From: Bermanella sp040371755
GTDB lineage: Bacteria > Pseudomonadota > Gammaproteobacteria > Pseudomonadales > Oceanobacteraceae
Assembly: GCF_040371755.1 (NCBI RefSeq)
Contig: NZ_BAABWE010000009.1
Coordinates: forward strand, 122,230 to 186,229
Length of the DNA stretch: 64,000 nt
Direction of reading: 5' to 3'
Shown: piece by piece, positions 1 to 8,911 of the stretch
Position numbering within the stretch: position 1 is the first letter of the stretch
How the letters are laid out: every line of letters begins with the position of its first letter
Notes under the pieces: generated by a model
Databases searched by the model: none
Told to the model about the DNA's origin: nothing
What the model saw: only the letters and a program-made list of their open reading frames with translations
Program-made: the position numbers and the translations under genes

Positions 1-186
1 ATCTTTGAAGAAAGGGCGTTCTTTGTGCTCAGCGTAAAAACCACCAGCTAGTTCGTCAGAAAGCTTAACCATTTTAGAAGCGATAACCTGTAGGCCAGCA
101 TCTTCAAAACGGCTGTAGATTTTACCGATTACATTTTTAGCAACTGCGTCAGGCTTAACGATAGATAGAGTACGTTCAACGGCCAT
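1..186 (-). CDS. ndk: Nucleoside diphosphate kinase, N-terminal part (cut by window edge)
   Basis: Only the first 62 codons are present; the gene runs off the left edge. The translation begins MAVERTLSIVKPDAVAKN, the hallmark N-terminus of NDP kinase, which transfers the gamma-phosphate of ATP to nucleoside diphosphates. The catalytic histidine lies beyond the window. A GGAG ribosome site sits about 8 bases before the ATG at 186-184. It lies downstream of sufE on the same strand with a 132-base spacer, so it probably has its own promoter. Identification is secure despite the truncation. Confidence 0.95.
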   Translation of the reverse strand, partial: MAVERTLSIVKPDAVAKNVIGKIYSRFEDAGLQVIASKMVKLSDELAGGFYAEHKERPFFKD

Positions 187-318
187 GATAAATCTCCAAT
201 AAAATAGGATGAGTCAAAAATCCCGCGGATTATACGGTATTTGGACCAAAATGCCACTGATACTCACACTATCACAGGCTATTACCCAAGAACCTTCAGA
301 GGCTTTTGCCATAAGCCT

Positions 319-756
319 TTATTGGGCGTTTTCAGCTACCTGACGAATCCTTGCAACCATGCTGCGCAGGCCATTACCACGGGTTGGGCTTAAGTGCTTG
401 ATTAAGTCTAATTCAGCAAAAAAACCATTCATATCAAAGGCCAACACCTCTTCAGGTGTTTTTCCATTGTAGGCTGATACCACCACAGCTAATAAGCCAG
501 ATACAATAAATGCATCACTGGCCACATCAAAATATAGCTTACCCTCAATATTATAGGGCTCAATCCATACTTGGCTTTGACAGCCGGCAATAAGCCGTTC
601 TTCGGTTTTTAAGCTGTCATCCATTGCGGGTAATTGCTTACCTAAATCTATAATGTATTTGTAGCGCTCTTCCCAGCCATCGAAGAAACTCAAGGTATCG
701 ATAATCTCTTCTGGGGTGATTTTACGACCAAATGGGCTATCTACCGGATTTGCCAT
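319..756 (-). CDS. sufE: Cysteine desulfuration protein SufE
   Basis: 145 residues, the normal SufE length. SufE accepts persulfide sulfur from the desulfurase SufS and passes it to the SufBCD scaffold. The acceptor cysteine is C59, in the motif LIAGCQSQVW. The C-terminal SPTRGNGL segment is also typical of the family. The gene is separated from the main suf cluster (2860-10570) by fadD, so it is linked but not obviously co-transcribed, because a strong terminator (816-847) stands between fadD and sufE. The ribosome site is weak. Confidence 0.95.
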   Translation of the reverse strand: MANPVDSPFGRKITPEEIIDTLSFFDGWEERYKYIIDLGKQLPAMDDSLKTEERLIAGCQSQVWIEPYNIEGKLYFDVASDAFIVSGLLAVVVSAYNGKTPEEVLAFDMNGFFAELDLIKHLSPTRGNGLRSMVARIRQVAENAQ

Positions 757-815
757 AATGTGGACTCATAAAGTGAATATGTCGCATTTTACGGATAGGC
801 CTGCCTAAAAGCAAA

Positions 816-847
816 AAAGCCGCCCGAGGTTCCCCTCGGGCGGCTTT
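816..847 (-). terminator. Rho-independent terminator after fadD
   Basis: A 14-bp perfect stem (AAAGCCGCCCGAGG and its complement) closes a four-base loop and is followed on the minus strand by a T run. It lies 16 bases past the fadD stop, so it should end fadD transcription before sufE. Confidence 0.92.
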
Positions 848-862
848 GCAAGCACCTAATAA

Positions 863-2584
863 TTAAGAGGCGCTTGCTTGTGCGCGCTTGGCATCTTCCT
901 GATCTTTCAACTCACGACGTAAGATTTTACCAACCGGAGTCATAGGTAACTCATCGCGGAACTCAATGTGACGAGGCATTTTGTAACCTGTTAGCTTCTC
1001 TTTCAAGAAGGCTTTAACCTCTTCAACAGAAAGGCTTGGGTTACTAGAAATAATGAATAATTTCACAGCTTCACCTGATTTTTCATCTGGTACACCAATT
1101 ACTGCACAGTTTTCAACATCAGGGTGGTCAGCTACAACGGCTTCAATCTCATTAGGGAATACATTGAAACCTGATACGATGATCATGTCTTTTAAGCGAT
1201 CCACGATGCGTACAAAGCCATCTTCTGCGATGATTGCAACGTCGCCAGTACGGAACCACTCTCCGTCTTCAGTGAAAGCATCTTTGGTTGCGTCTGGACG
1301 CTTCCAGTAACCTTTCATGACTTGTGGACCTTTCACGCATAGCTCGCCACGTTCGCCAACTGCAACGTCATTGCCTTCGGCATCAATACACTTCAATGCA
1401 CAACCCGGCATGGCTTGACCTACAGAGCCTAGCTGCTCTAGACCATTTGATGGGTTCACCGATACTGTTGGCGAACATTCTGTTAAACCATAACCTTCTG
1501 TAATGGCACAACCTGTTAACTGCTTCCAACGCTTCGCTGTATCTTCTATTAATGCCGTACCACCTGAAAGTGTCAGGTACATATGGCTAAAGTCGATTTT
1601 TTTGAAATTTGGGTTGTTCATTAGAGAGACAAACAAGGTGTTTAAGCCCACTAAAACCCCCACTTTATGTGGCAACATAGACTTAATGAAGCCATCAATA
1701 TCACGAGGGTTTGGAATCAATAATGTGTGATCGCCACATTCAAAGTAAGTCATCATATGCATAGAGAACGCATAAATATGGTAAAGCGGCAATGGAGCAA
1801 CGGCAGTGACGGCGCCTTCACCACGGATCAGCTTGCCGTCATCTGTGGTTTGATGAATCGTTGCTTGAGACATTGTCATATTCGCAACTATGTTGCGGTT
1901 AGTCAGCTCAGCCCCTTTTGCTACACCAGTTGTACCACCAGTATATTGAAGAACGATAGTGTCTTGTGGATCAGATAAATGTGCATCTTTAAAAGGCTTG
2001 CCTTTACCCAAACTCAAGGCCTTAAGGAAAGACGTAGCTTCTGGTAGTGAATATGCAGGAACGGCTTTTTTAACTTTCTTCATAACAAAGTTAATTAAAG
2101 AGCGCTTCACAAATGGCAGTAAATCCGCAGCACTGGTAACGATAATGTTTTCTAAGCCCGTTTTATCTTTTACGTTTTGAACAGAGTGTGCAAATACGTC
2201 CATACATACTAGAGCTTTCGCTTCTGAGTCGTTGAACTGATGAAGCATTTCACGCTCAGTATACATTGGGTTAGTATTGGTAATGCGCATGCCTGCACGT
2301 AATGCTCCGTATACCACTACTGGGTATTGCAGCACGTTTGGCATTTGTACAGCAACGGTATCACCGGGCTTTAGATTCGTATGATTTTGCAGGTAACTTG
2401 CAAATGCACCTGAAAGTACATCCATATCTTGATAGGTAAGCGTGTGGCCTAAGCAAGTAAATGCTGGGCGATCTGCATACTGTTTGAAAGACTTTTCGAT
2501 AGCATCAATTGCACTGTCATATTTGATTTCTATACTATCTACAACGCCTGGTGCGCGCTTACCATCCCAAAAAGATGCTTCCAT
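863..2584 (-). CDS. fadD: Long-chain fatty acid--CoA ligase
   Basis: 573 residues. It activates long-chain fatty acids to acyl-CoA via an acyl-adenylate, the entry step of beta-oxidation. The AMP-binding loop is at 214-224 (YTGGTTGVAKG). The second motif GYGLTEC is at 364-370, the fatty-acyl-CoA-synthetase signature spans about 440-477 (DGEWFRTGDVA...GFNVFP), and the catalytic lysine is K553 in PVGKILRREL. Length and motif order match FadD of gammaproteobacteria. It has a 275-base upstream spacer in which I saw no clear FadR or PsrA site. A FadL-type porin at 20334 could supply its substrate, although it is not linked. Confidence 0.93.
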   Translation of the reverse strand: MEASFWDGKRAPGVVDSIEIKYDSAIDAIEKSFKQYADRPAFTCLGHTLTYQDMDVLSGAFASYLQNHTNLKPGDTVAVQMPNVLQYPVVVYGALRAGMRITNTNPMYTEREMLHQFNDSEAKALVCMDVFAHSVQNVKDKTGLENIIVTSAADLLPFVKRSLINFVMKKVKKAVPAYSLPEATSFLKALSLGKGKPFKDAHLSDPQDTIVLQYTGGTTGVAKGAELTNRNIVANMTMSQATIHQTTDDGKLIRGEGAVTAVAPLPLYHIYAFSMHMMTYFECGDHTLLIPNPRDIDGFIKSMLPHKVGVLVGLNTLFVSLMNNPNFKKIDFSHMYLTLSGGTALIEDTAKRWKQLTGCAITEGYGLTECSPTVSVNPSNGLEQLGSVGQAMPGCALKCIDAEGNDVAVGERGELCVKGPQVMKGYWKRPDATKDAFTEDGEWFRTGDVAIIAEDGFVRIVDRLKDMIIVSGFNVFPNEIEAVVADHPDVENCAVIGVPDEKSGEAVKLFIISSNPSLSVEEVKAFLKEKLTGYKMPRHIEFRDELPMTPVGKILRRELKDQEDAKRAQASAS

Positions 2585-2859
2585 TTTGTCATTACCTCTA
2601 AAAGAATAGATTGTCGTTACGCCGACCTTTTGAGTCTACTAGGTTTGGATATTTACCAAGCTTAGACGTACGCTTTTTTTATTGTTGTTCAAAATTCGAG
2701 GCACACTATGACGTAATTCAAGGCATTTTAAAAGACCCAAATACGACGCCGGCACCAAGTACTATCAAACAATAAGCAGAATTTTAGTTGATACTAAAGC
2801 ATTACTAAAAAGCACTATGTAACGTTTTTTACATTGTGTTGTTTTTTAGAGGCTTTTTA

Positions 2860-3393
2860 CTAAAAGAACATGCCCGTTTCTAATTGAGCTTCTTCACTCA
2901 TCATCTCACGAGACCACGGCGGATCGAATACTAATTCCACATGTACCTCTTTAACATTTGGAACCAGTGCCGTTCGATACTTCACATCACTCACCAAAAC
3001 CGGCCCCATACCACATGCTGGGGCCGTTAATGTCATATCGATGGACACCTTTTGCCCTGACTGATCAATATTAACCCGATAGATTAATCCCAGATCCACA
3101 AGGTTTACTGGGATTTCAGGGTCATAAATGGTTCTCAGTGCTTGCCAAACGTCATCTTCGCGAATTGTCAGGCCTTCTCCGGGCTCAAAGCTCAGCACCT
3201 CAGACTCTAAACCCAATGCCGCCGCATCAGTACCGTCTACACGGGCCATATTACCGTTATATACAACGGTATAGTTACCACCCAGTGCTTGAGTCAATGT
3301 GACAAAGCTACCCGATGGAATGGTGATTTTTGTCCCTACAGGGACTAAGCGGGCTGGCACATCACTTTGTGCCACTACCATTCTTCTTTCCAT
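2860..3393 (-). CDS. sufT: Fe-S cluster assembly protein SufT (DUF59/MIP18 family)
   Basis: 177 residues. The C-terminal half (about 80-170) is a DUF59/MIP18 domain with DPEIPVNLVDLGLIY, the conserved cysteine motif LTAPACGMGPV and the closing VFDPPW. The N-terminal 75 residues are the SufT-specific extension. SufT works in maturation or transfer of Fe-S clusters and typically ends suf operons, as here. The start is uncertain: a second in-frame ATG four codons later is preceded by GGAAAGAAG, a better ribosome site than the one before the first. A family 1 repeat separates it from sufA. Confidence 0.9.
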   Translation of the reverse strand: MERRMVVAQSDVPARLVPVGTKITIPSGSFVTLTQALGGNYTVVYNGNMARVDGTDAAALGLESEVLSFEPGEGLTIREDDVWQALRTIYDPEIPVNLVDLGLIYRVNIDQSGQKVSIDMTLTAPACGMGPVLVSDVKYRTALVPNVKEVHVELVFDPPWSREMMSEEAQLETGMFF

Positions 3394-3425
3394 ATATAAA
3401 CTCTTTGATCTATATAATCTTCCAG

Positions 3426-3543
3426 TCGCGTCATGAGCGATGGAAAGACAAGGCAGAAAATAAGCGAGGCAAATGAGTGTATGTTTTATACATGATGTTG
3501 CCGAGCTTGTTTTCTAACGCGGTATTACCAAGCGCAATAGCGA
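3426..3543. repeat. Intergenic repeat family 1, copy A (between sufA and sufT)
   Basis: About 118 bases forming an imperfect inverted repeat. The left end reads GCGTCATGAGCG then ACAAGGCA, the centre is a small dyad AGTGTATGTTTTATACATGA, and the right end reads AACGCGGTATTACCAAGCG then CAATAGCG. It resembles copies at 7325, 14874 and 29351, all in the same orientation. It lies within the suf operon, so it should be transcribed as a hairpin between sufA and sufT. Confidence 0.75.
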
Positions 3544-3547
3544 CCCA

Positions 3548-3907
3548 TCAAATATTGAAGCTTTCACCACAACCACACTCATCTTTCGCATTAGGGTTAT
3601 TAAACTTCATAGTGCTGTTTAAACCCTCTGTGGTGTAATCGATTTCAGTACCGTTTACATAGGGTAACGCTTCGGCTGTGACATAAAGAATCACATCGTC
3701 TGCCACCTGAAAGCTACGCTCATTACCGGTTACAACTTCCAACAATTGCAGGTCGTATTTAAAGCCAGAACAACCGCTTTTTTTAACCCCTAACACAATA
3801 CCTTTTGCATCAGTGCTGCTCTTTAGCTGCTTTCGCGCATATGCAATGGCTTTTTCTGTCATGGAGACAGTAATGTCATTAGGCGAGAACGTATTTACAT
3901 CACTCAT
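3548..3907 (-). CDS. sufA: A-type Fe-S cluster carrier SufA (IscA/ErpA family)
   Basis: 119 residues. The three conserved cysteines of A-type carriers are present: C46 in KKSGCSGFKY and the pair near the C-terminus in DECGCGESF. The protein receives clusters from the SufBCD scaffold and passes them to apoproteins. A strong AGGAGG ribosome site precedes the ATG. It follows sufS by 35 bases in the operon. SufA is preferred over ErpA or IscA because of the operon position. Confidence 0.93.
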   Translation of the reverse strand: MSDVNTFSPNDITVSMTEKAIAYARKQLKSSTDAKGIVLGVKKSGCSGFKYDLQLLEVVTGNERSFQVADDVILYVTAEALPYVNGTEIDYTTEGLNSTMKFNNPNAKDECGCGESFNI

Positions 3908-3942
3908 TACAACCTCCTATTTAGCACAATCTAAGATTACGC

Positions 3943-5160
3943 TTATAAAAACATCTTCACTTTTTCGATGGCCGCAAATAAAGCGTCTACATCGGCCTTG
4001 GTGTTATAAATCGAAAATGAGGCACGAGCAGTACCCGGAATTTGAAACTGATCCATAATCGGCATCGCGCAATGGTGCCCAGTGCGTACGGCCACCCCTT
4101 GCTGATCCAACAACATCCCCACATCTGCTGGATGCGCACCATCTAATAAAAAACTTAACACCCCTGCTTTTTTACGAGCAGTACCTATGATTCTCAATCC
4201 TTCACATTGCTCTGCTTTTTCGTGAGCGTATTGCAGCAACTCATCTTCATAAGCTTGAACGGCATCTCGGTCTTGGGCCATGACAAACTCAACAGCAGCG
4301 CCAAATCCGATCACACCTGCGATATTCGGTGTACCTGATTCAAACTTAAATGGCAGCCCTTGATAAGTAGTGCCATTGAAACTCACTTTCTCAATCATTT
4401 CACCGCCACCTTGTACAGGGGGCATGTCATCTAATAATGCTTTTTTGCCATACACACAACCAATGCCAGTAGGACCAAATACCTTATGAGCAGAGAAGGC
4501 ATAAAAATCCGCATCCAACGCCTGTACGTCCACGTTAAAATGCGCAACCGATTGAGCCCCATCAATTAACACTTTCGCCCCCACTGCATGGGCTTGCTGA
4601 ATAATATCCGCAACAGGGTTAACCGTTCCCAGCGCATTGCTCACATGCACAACACTCACTAGCTTAACCTTTGAGTTAAGTAAGCTTGCAAATGCATCCA
4701 TATCTAACTCACCAGCATCGGAAACAGGAATCACTTTTAATGTGGCCCCAGTGCGCTCACATAACATTTGCCAAGGCACGATATTAGCGTGATGCTCCAT
4801 AGCACTGACGATGATTTCATCACCCGCACCTATAAATTTCCCACCAAAACTTTGCGCCACTAAGTTGATACTTTCTGTGGTACCGCGAGTCCAAATAATT
4901 TCTTCACTGTGTTTGGCATTAATAAAGCGCTGCACGGATTGGCGAGCATTTTCAAAATTAATAGTGGCCCGATCAGCCAAGGTATGGGCACCACGATGCA
5001 CATTACTATTATCATTACGGTAATAATTATCTATCGCCTCAATTACCACATTTGGTTTTTGAGTGGTTGCGCCGTTATCCAAATACACCAAAGGCTTGCC
5101 GTGAACGCTTTGTTGTAAAATAGGAAACTGCTCGCGCATGGCGCGTGGATCAAACGCCAT
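3943..5160 (-). CDS. sufS: Cysteine desulfurase SufS (class II)
   Basis: 405 residues from the chosen start. This PLP enzyme converts cysteine to alanine and makes a persulfide for SufE. The PLP lysine lies in SAHKVFGPTG and the active cysteine in RTGHHCAMP near residue 365, the class II (SufS/CsdA) signature. An open frame extends eight codons upstream into sufD (MRMRRRRN), but MAFDPRAMREQFP is the family-like start. It lies one base after the sufD stop with GGAGG in front, so 5160 is preferred. It is translationally coupled to sufD. Confidence 0.95.
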   Translation of the reverse strand: MAFDPRAMREQFPILQQSVHGKPLVYLDNGATTQKPNVVIEAIDNYYRNDNSNVHRGAHTLADRATINFENARQSVQRFINAKHSEEIIWTRGTTESINLVAQSFGGKFIGAGDEIIVSAMEHHANIVPWQMLCERTGATLKVIPVSDAGELDMDAFASLLNSKVKLVSVVHVSNALGTVNPVADIIQQAHAVGAKVLIDGAQSVAHFNVDVQALDADFYAFSAHKVFGPTGIGCVYGKKALLDDMPPVQGGGEMIEKVSFNGTTYQGLPFKFESGTPNIAGVIGFGAAVEFVMAQDRDAVQAYEDELLQYAHEKAEQCEGLRIIGTARKKAGVLSFLLDGAHPADVGMLLDQQGVAVRTGHHCAMPIMDQFQIPGTARASFSIYNTKADVDALFAAIEKVKMFL

Positions 5161-5161
5161 A

Positions 5162-6505
5162 TTACGCCTCCGCCTCATCCGCAATTAAATGCTGAGTTAA
5201 CGACTTATCACTACTAAACTGTTCAGCCAGTAATGGACGTAAAGAAACTCGCAATGCTTCCAGCGGGATACTTTCTAACAATTCATTAATGAAACCAAAA
5301 CTCAACATTATGTCGGCTTCTTGCGCGCTGATACCACGACTTTGCAGATAAAATTTCGCTGTTTCATTTAGTTGCGCTACGGTTGCGCCATGGGCGCAAC
5401 GAACGTCATCGGCGTAAATTTCTAATTCTGGTTTAGTATTAATTTGCGCTTTATCACTTAGCAATAAGTTTTTATTGCTTAACTCAGCCAAGGTTTTTTG
5501 TGCATCTGGATGGATATGAATACGGCCATTAAATACGGCTTTAGACTTGTCCGCCATGATGCCGCGATACACTTCATTAGTGGTACAATTCGGTGCCTTG
5601 TGCTCAATATAGCTATGAATATCCACTTGCTGCTCATTCTTCGGCAAGTAAACACCTTTCATTTCACAGTGACTACCACTCACATTGTGATTGACCAGCA
5701 CATCAAAACGCTTAATTTTACTGCCTAACAGAATTTGATAGCTGGTGAATTGGCTGTCGCGGCTCAAGTCCACATACATGCCACCAAAATGAATACTGCT
5801 TTCGTGTTCTTTATTTAAACGATAATGCTGCAAATGGGCACCATCGCCAATAACGGCTTCTGTAACTTGATTCATCACCACGTTTTGCTCAGTATCACTT
5901 GATACAAATTGCTCAATGACTGTGGCTTGAGCATGTGTATCCAGTACAATCAAACAGCGATTAAATGCGGTGGCTGGCTGCTCGTCTTTGATACTGATAT
6001 TGGTAATTTGAATGGGTTTGGCTAGTTGAGTGTTTTTATCCACAAACACAAATACGCCATCATTCACTTGAGCATTATTTAATGCCGTAAACAAGTTACG
6101 TTCGGTTTCTGCTAGTTTCCCTAAATGTTTTTCAATTAGAGCAAGTTGCTCACTAGTTGCTTCACTAAAGCGTACTAACTGTAAGCCTGCTAATGTTTCA
6201 TTGGATGAAAGCGCTGCTTGGAACTGGCCATTAACAAATACAAGGTTAACTACTTCTAATCCGCTCACCTCATACTGCGCATCAATTCCATCCAATAAAA
6301 CGGCCTTTGGGGATTGGTTATAATTTTGCTGCGTTAAGGCGTGTAAACTGGTGTATTTCCAAGACTCGGTTTTACGAGTAGGAAACGGCATTGTTTCAAA
6401 CGCACTGGCGCCTAACTGATTAATCGCCTGATAAACACCGCCCGCTTGACGGGCTTGTGTTAACGATAATGCCTGCTGGTTGAAATCTGAAACTGCTTCA
6501 CCCAT
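5162..6505 (-). CDS. sufD: Fe-S cluster scaffold protein SufD
   Basis: 447 residues. SufD is the partner of SufB in the SufBC2D scaffold that builds clusters de novo. The C-terminal core is recognisable by motifs such as YRGIMADKSKAVFNGRIHI and the conserved histidine region DDVRCAHGATVAQLN. It lies two bases downstream of sufC and one base upstream of sufS, in the canonical B-C-D-S order. The N-terminal 150 residues are less conserved, as usual for SufD. Confidence 0.95.
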   Translation of the reverse strand: MGEAVSDFNQQALSLTQARQAGGVYQAINQLGASAFETMPFPTRKTESWKYTSLHALTQQNYNQSPKAVLLDGIDAQYEVSGLEVVNLVFVNGQFQAALSSNETLAGLQLVRFSEATSEQLALIEKHLGKLAETERNLFTALNNAQVNDGVFVFVDKNTQLAKPIQITNISIKDEQPATAFNRCLIVLDTHAQATVIEQFVSSDTEQNVVMNQVTEAVIGDGAHLQHYRLNKEHESSIHFGGMYVDLSRDSQFTSYQILLGSKIKRFDVLVNHNVSGSHCEMKGVYLPKNEQQVDIHSYIEHKAPNCTTNEVYRGIMADKSKAVFNGRIHIHPDAQKTLAELSNKNLLLSDKAQINTKPELEIYADDVRCAHGATVAQLNETAKFYLQSRGISAQEADIMLSFGFINELLESIPLEALRVSLRPLLAEQFSSDKSLTQHLIADEAEA

Positions 6506-6507
6506 GA

Positions 6508-7257
6508 TTAAACCGCTCCGTTTTCAATCCAGCCGTAGCCTTTTTCTTCAAGCTCTAGGGCTAATTCTTTGCCGCCGGATTTTACAATTTTACCGTCAGC
6601 CAGTACGTGAACGTAATCAGGGATAATATAATCTAATAAACGCTGATAATGCGTCACCACAATGAACGAGCGATTAGGGTCACGTTGAGAATTCACGCCT
6701 TCTGCAACCACTTGTAATGCATCAATATCCAAACCTGAATCGGTTTCATCTAAAATGCAAAGCTTTGGTTCAAGCAACATCATTTGCATGATTTCGTTAC
6801 GTTTTTTCTCGCCACCACTAAAGCCTTCATTGACGCCACGCTTTAAAAAGTTTTGATCTAAATTGACCGCTTTGCATTTTTCACGAGCCAGTTTCAAAAA
6901 ACTAACACTGTCCATTGGCTCTTCACCACGATGAGCACGTACAGCATCAACCGAAGCTTTTAAAAATTCTAAGTTGCTCACACCTGGGATTTCAACAGGG
7001 TACTGGAATGCTAAAAACAAACCTTCACGGGCACGCTCTTCTGTGTCCATATCTAGAATATTTTTACCATCAAAATTAACATCACCGGCGGTTACCTCAT
7101 AGCCTTCACGACCAGAAAGCACATTACCCAATGTACTTTTACCTGCACCGTTTGGCCCCATGATGGCATGAATCTCTCCTGGCTTAATTTCAATATTCAA
7201 ACCTTTTAGGATTTCTTTTTCTTCAACGCTTGCATGTAAATTCTTGATGCTTAACAT
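6508..7257 (-). CDS. sufC: Fe-S assembly ATPase SufC
   Basis: 249 residues from the chosen start, the usual SufC length. ABC-type ATPase of the SufBC2D complex: Walker A GPNGAGKST, signature FSGGEKKRNE, and Walker B region CILDETDSGLD. The open frame begins 21 codons earlier, but that extension abuts the intergenic repeat at 7325-7443 and does not look like SufC. MLSIKNLHASVEEKEIL is the family N-terminus. The ribosome site before 7257 is poor, so coupling from sufB is partly lost because of the inserted repeat. Confidence 0.94.
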   Translation of the reverse strand: MLSIKNLHASVEEKEILKGLNIEIKPGEIHAIMGPNGAGKSTLGNVLSGREGYEVTAGDVNFDGKNILDMDTEERAREGLFLAFQYPVEIPGVSNLEFLKASVDAVRAHRGEEPMDSVSFLKLAREKCKAVNLDQNFLKRGVNEGFSGGEKKRNEIMQMMLLEPKLCILDETDSGLDIDALQVVAEGVNSQRDPNRSFIVVTHYQRLLDYIIPDYVHVLADGKIVKSGGKELALELEEKGYGWIENGAV

Positions 7258-7324
7258 TCTGTTTAACCATTTACGAGCTATGCCCGTTCCTACAATTTTA
7301 AATTCGTTTTCTTTACACATTAAA

Positions 7325-7443
7325 CGCGTTACTAACGCAAATATGGCAAGGCAAAATGTTTTTTATCAAACGGAATGTATCGGTTACTACCTGAGTATTG
7401 ATAAAAAAATGTTTTAACACCGCCAGATTAAGTAAAGTAGCGT
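7325..7443. repeat. Intergenic repeat family 1, copy B (between sufB and sufC)
   Basis: About 119 bases. The arms pair imperfectly (the left arm contains ATGTTTTTTATCAA, the right TTGATAAAAAAATGTTTT). The outer ends carry GCGTTACTAACGC and AAGTAGCG, with GGCAAGGCAAAA next to the left arm as in the other copies. It is the most diverged copy. It separates sufB from sufC, genes that are usually tightly coupled. Confidence 0.68.
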
Positions 7444-7444
7444 T

Positions 7445-8890
7445 TTAGCCCACGGAGCCTTCGAGGGACACCTCTAATAGTTTTCCTGCCTCTACGGCAA
7501 ATTCCATTGGCAGCTCTTTAAATACTTCTTTACAGAAGCCATTCACTATCATAGAAACCGCTTTTTCTGGGTCAATACCGCGCTGCTGACACAAGAACAT
7601 TTGGTCATCACTTACGGTTGATGTTGTGGCTTCATGTTCAATCACTGCGCTTGGGTGCTTGCTTTCAATATATGGAAACGTGTGAGCACCGCATTTGTCG
7701 CCAATCAACAACGAGTCACACTGAGTAAAGTTACGGGCACCGGCCGCACTTGGATTCATTCGCACTAATCCGCGATAAGCGTTTTGACTTTTACCTGCAC
7801 TGATGCCTTTTGAAATAATGGTCGACTTGGTATTTTTACCAAGGTGAATCATTTTTGTGCCCGTATCCGCTTGTTGGTAATTATTGGTTAATGCAACTGA
7901 ATAAAACTCACCAATTGAGTTATCACCTTTTAAAATACAGCTTGGGTATTTCCATGTAACAGCAGAACCGGTTTCAACTTGCGTCCAAGATACTTTTGCA
8001 TTGGTATGAGCAATTGCACGTTTGGTAACAAAGTTATAGATACCACCTTTGCCGTTTTCATCCCCTGGATACCAGTTTTGTACCGTACTATATTTGATTT
8101 CTGCATTATCAAGGGCAACCAGTTCAACCACGGCTGCGTGCAATTGATTTTCATCACGCATGGGGGCTGTACAACCTTCTAGGTAACTAACGTGAGAACC
8201 TTCATCGGCAATAATTAATGTACGTTCAAACTGACCTGTGTTTTGCTCATTAATGCGAAAATAGGTTGATAATTCCATTGGGCAGCGAACCCCTTTTGGA
8301 ATGTAAACAAAACTACCATCAGAGAACACCGCACAATTAAGCGCGGCATAATAATTATCACGTTGAGGGACAACCGAGCCCATATATTTTTTCACAAGCT
8401 CAGGGTGTTTGTGCACGGCTTCAGAGATAGGCATGAAAATCACCCCCGCTTCAGATAGTTTTTCGCGGAAGGTGGTGGCAACCGATACAGAATCAAAGAC
8501 TACATCCACAGCGACATTTGCCACACCCGCCAGCACCGCTTGCTCATGCAATGGGATACCCAGCTTTTCATAGGTGCGCAATAATTCTGGGTCTACCTCA
8601 TCTAGTGACTGAGGTTTGTCTTCCATGCTTTTTGGCGAACTGTAATAGGATATATCCTGAAAATTAATTTTCGGATAATGCACATGAGCCCAAGTTGGCT
8701 CTTCCATTTCCTTAAACATTTCAAAGGCTTTTAAACGCCAGTCTAGCAACCACTCAGGTTCGCCTTTCTTGGCACTAATAAAACGAATAACGTCTTCGTT
8801 TAAACCCGGTGGTAAGGTGTCGCTTTCTATATCGGTAATGAATCCTGCTGCGTATTCATTTTTGATATATTGATTAATTTCTTCGCTCAT
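7445..8890 (-). CDS. sufB: Fe-S cluster scaffold protein SufB
   Basis: 481 residues from the chosen start. Scaffold subunit on which clusters are assembled. Conserved SufB stretches are obvious: FSDGSFVYIPKGVRCP, EGCTAPMRDENQLHAAVVE, SIGEFYSVALTNNYQQADTG and the C-terminal MIVNGFCKEVFKELP. The open frame extends six codons upstream (MTRSSL), but AGGAG lies about eight bases before the ATG at 8890-8888, and MSEEINQYIKNEY is the better start. Located 21 bases downstream of iscS. Confidence 0.95.
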   Translation of the reverse strand: MSEEINQYIKNEYAAGFITDIESDTLPPGLNEDVIRFISAKKGEPEWLLDWRLKAFEMFKEMEEPTWAHVHYPKINFQDISYYSSPKSMEDKPQSLDEVDPELLRTYEKLGIPLHEQAVLAGVANVAVDVVFDSVSVATTFREKLSEAGVIFMPISEAVHKHPELVKKYMGSVVPQRDNYYAALNCAVFSDGSFVYIPKGVRCPMELSTYFRINEQNTGQFERTLIIADEGSHVSYLEGCTAPMRDENQLHAAVVELVALDNAEIKYSTVQNWYPGDENGKGGIYNFVTKRAIAHTNAKVSWTQVETGSAVTWKYPSCILKGDNSIGEFYSVALTNNYQQADTGTKMIHLGKNTKSTIISKGISAGKSQNAYRGLVRMNPSAAGARNFTQCDSLLIGDKCGAHTFPYIESKHPSAVIEHEATTSTVSDDQMFLCQQRGIDPEKAVSMIVNGFCKEVFKELPMEFAVEAGKLLEVSLEGSVG

Positions 8891-8911
8891 CAAACTGCTC
8901 CTAGTCACAAC

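Noticed and set aside
7258..7320. N-terminal extension of SufC by 21 codons
   Set aside because: Extension is not family-like and derives from sequence next to an intergenic repeat; family start is at 7257.
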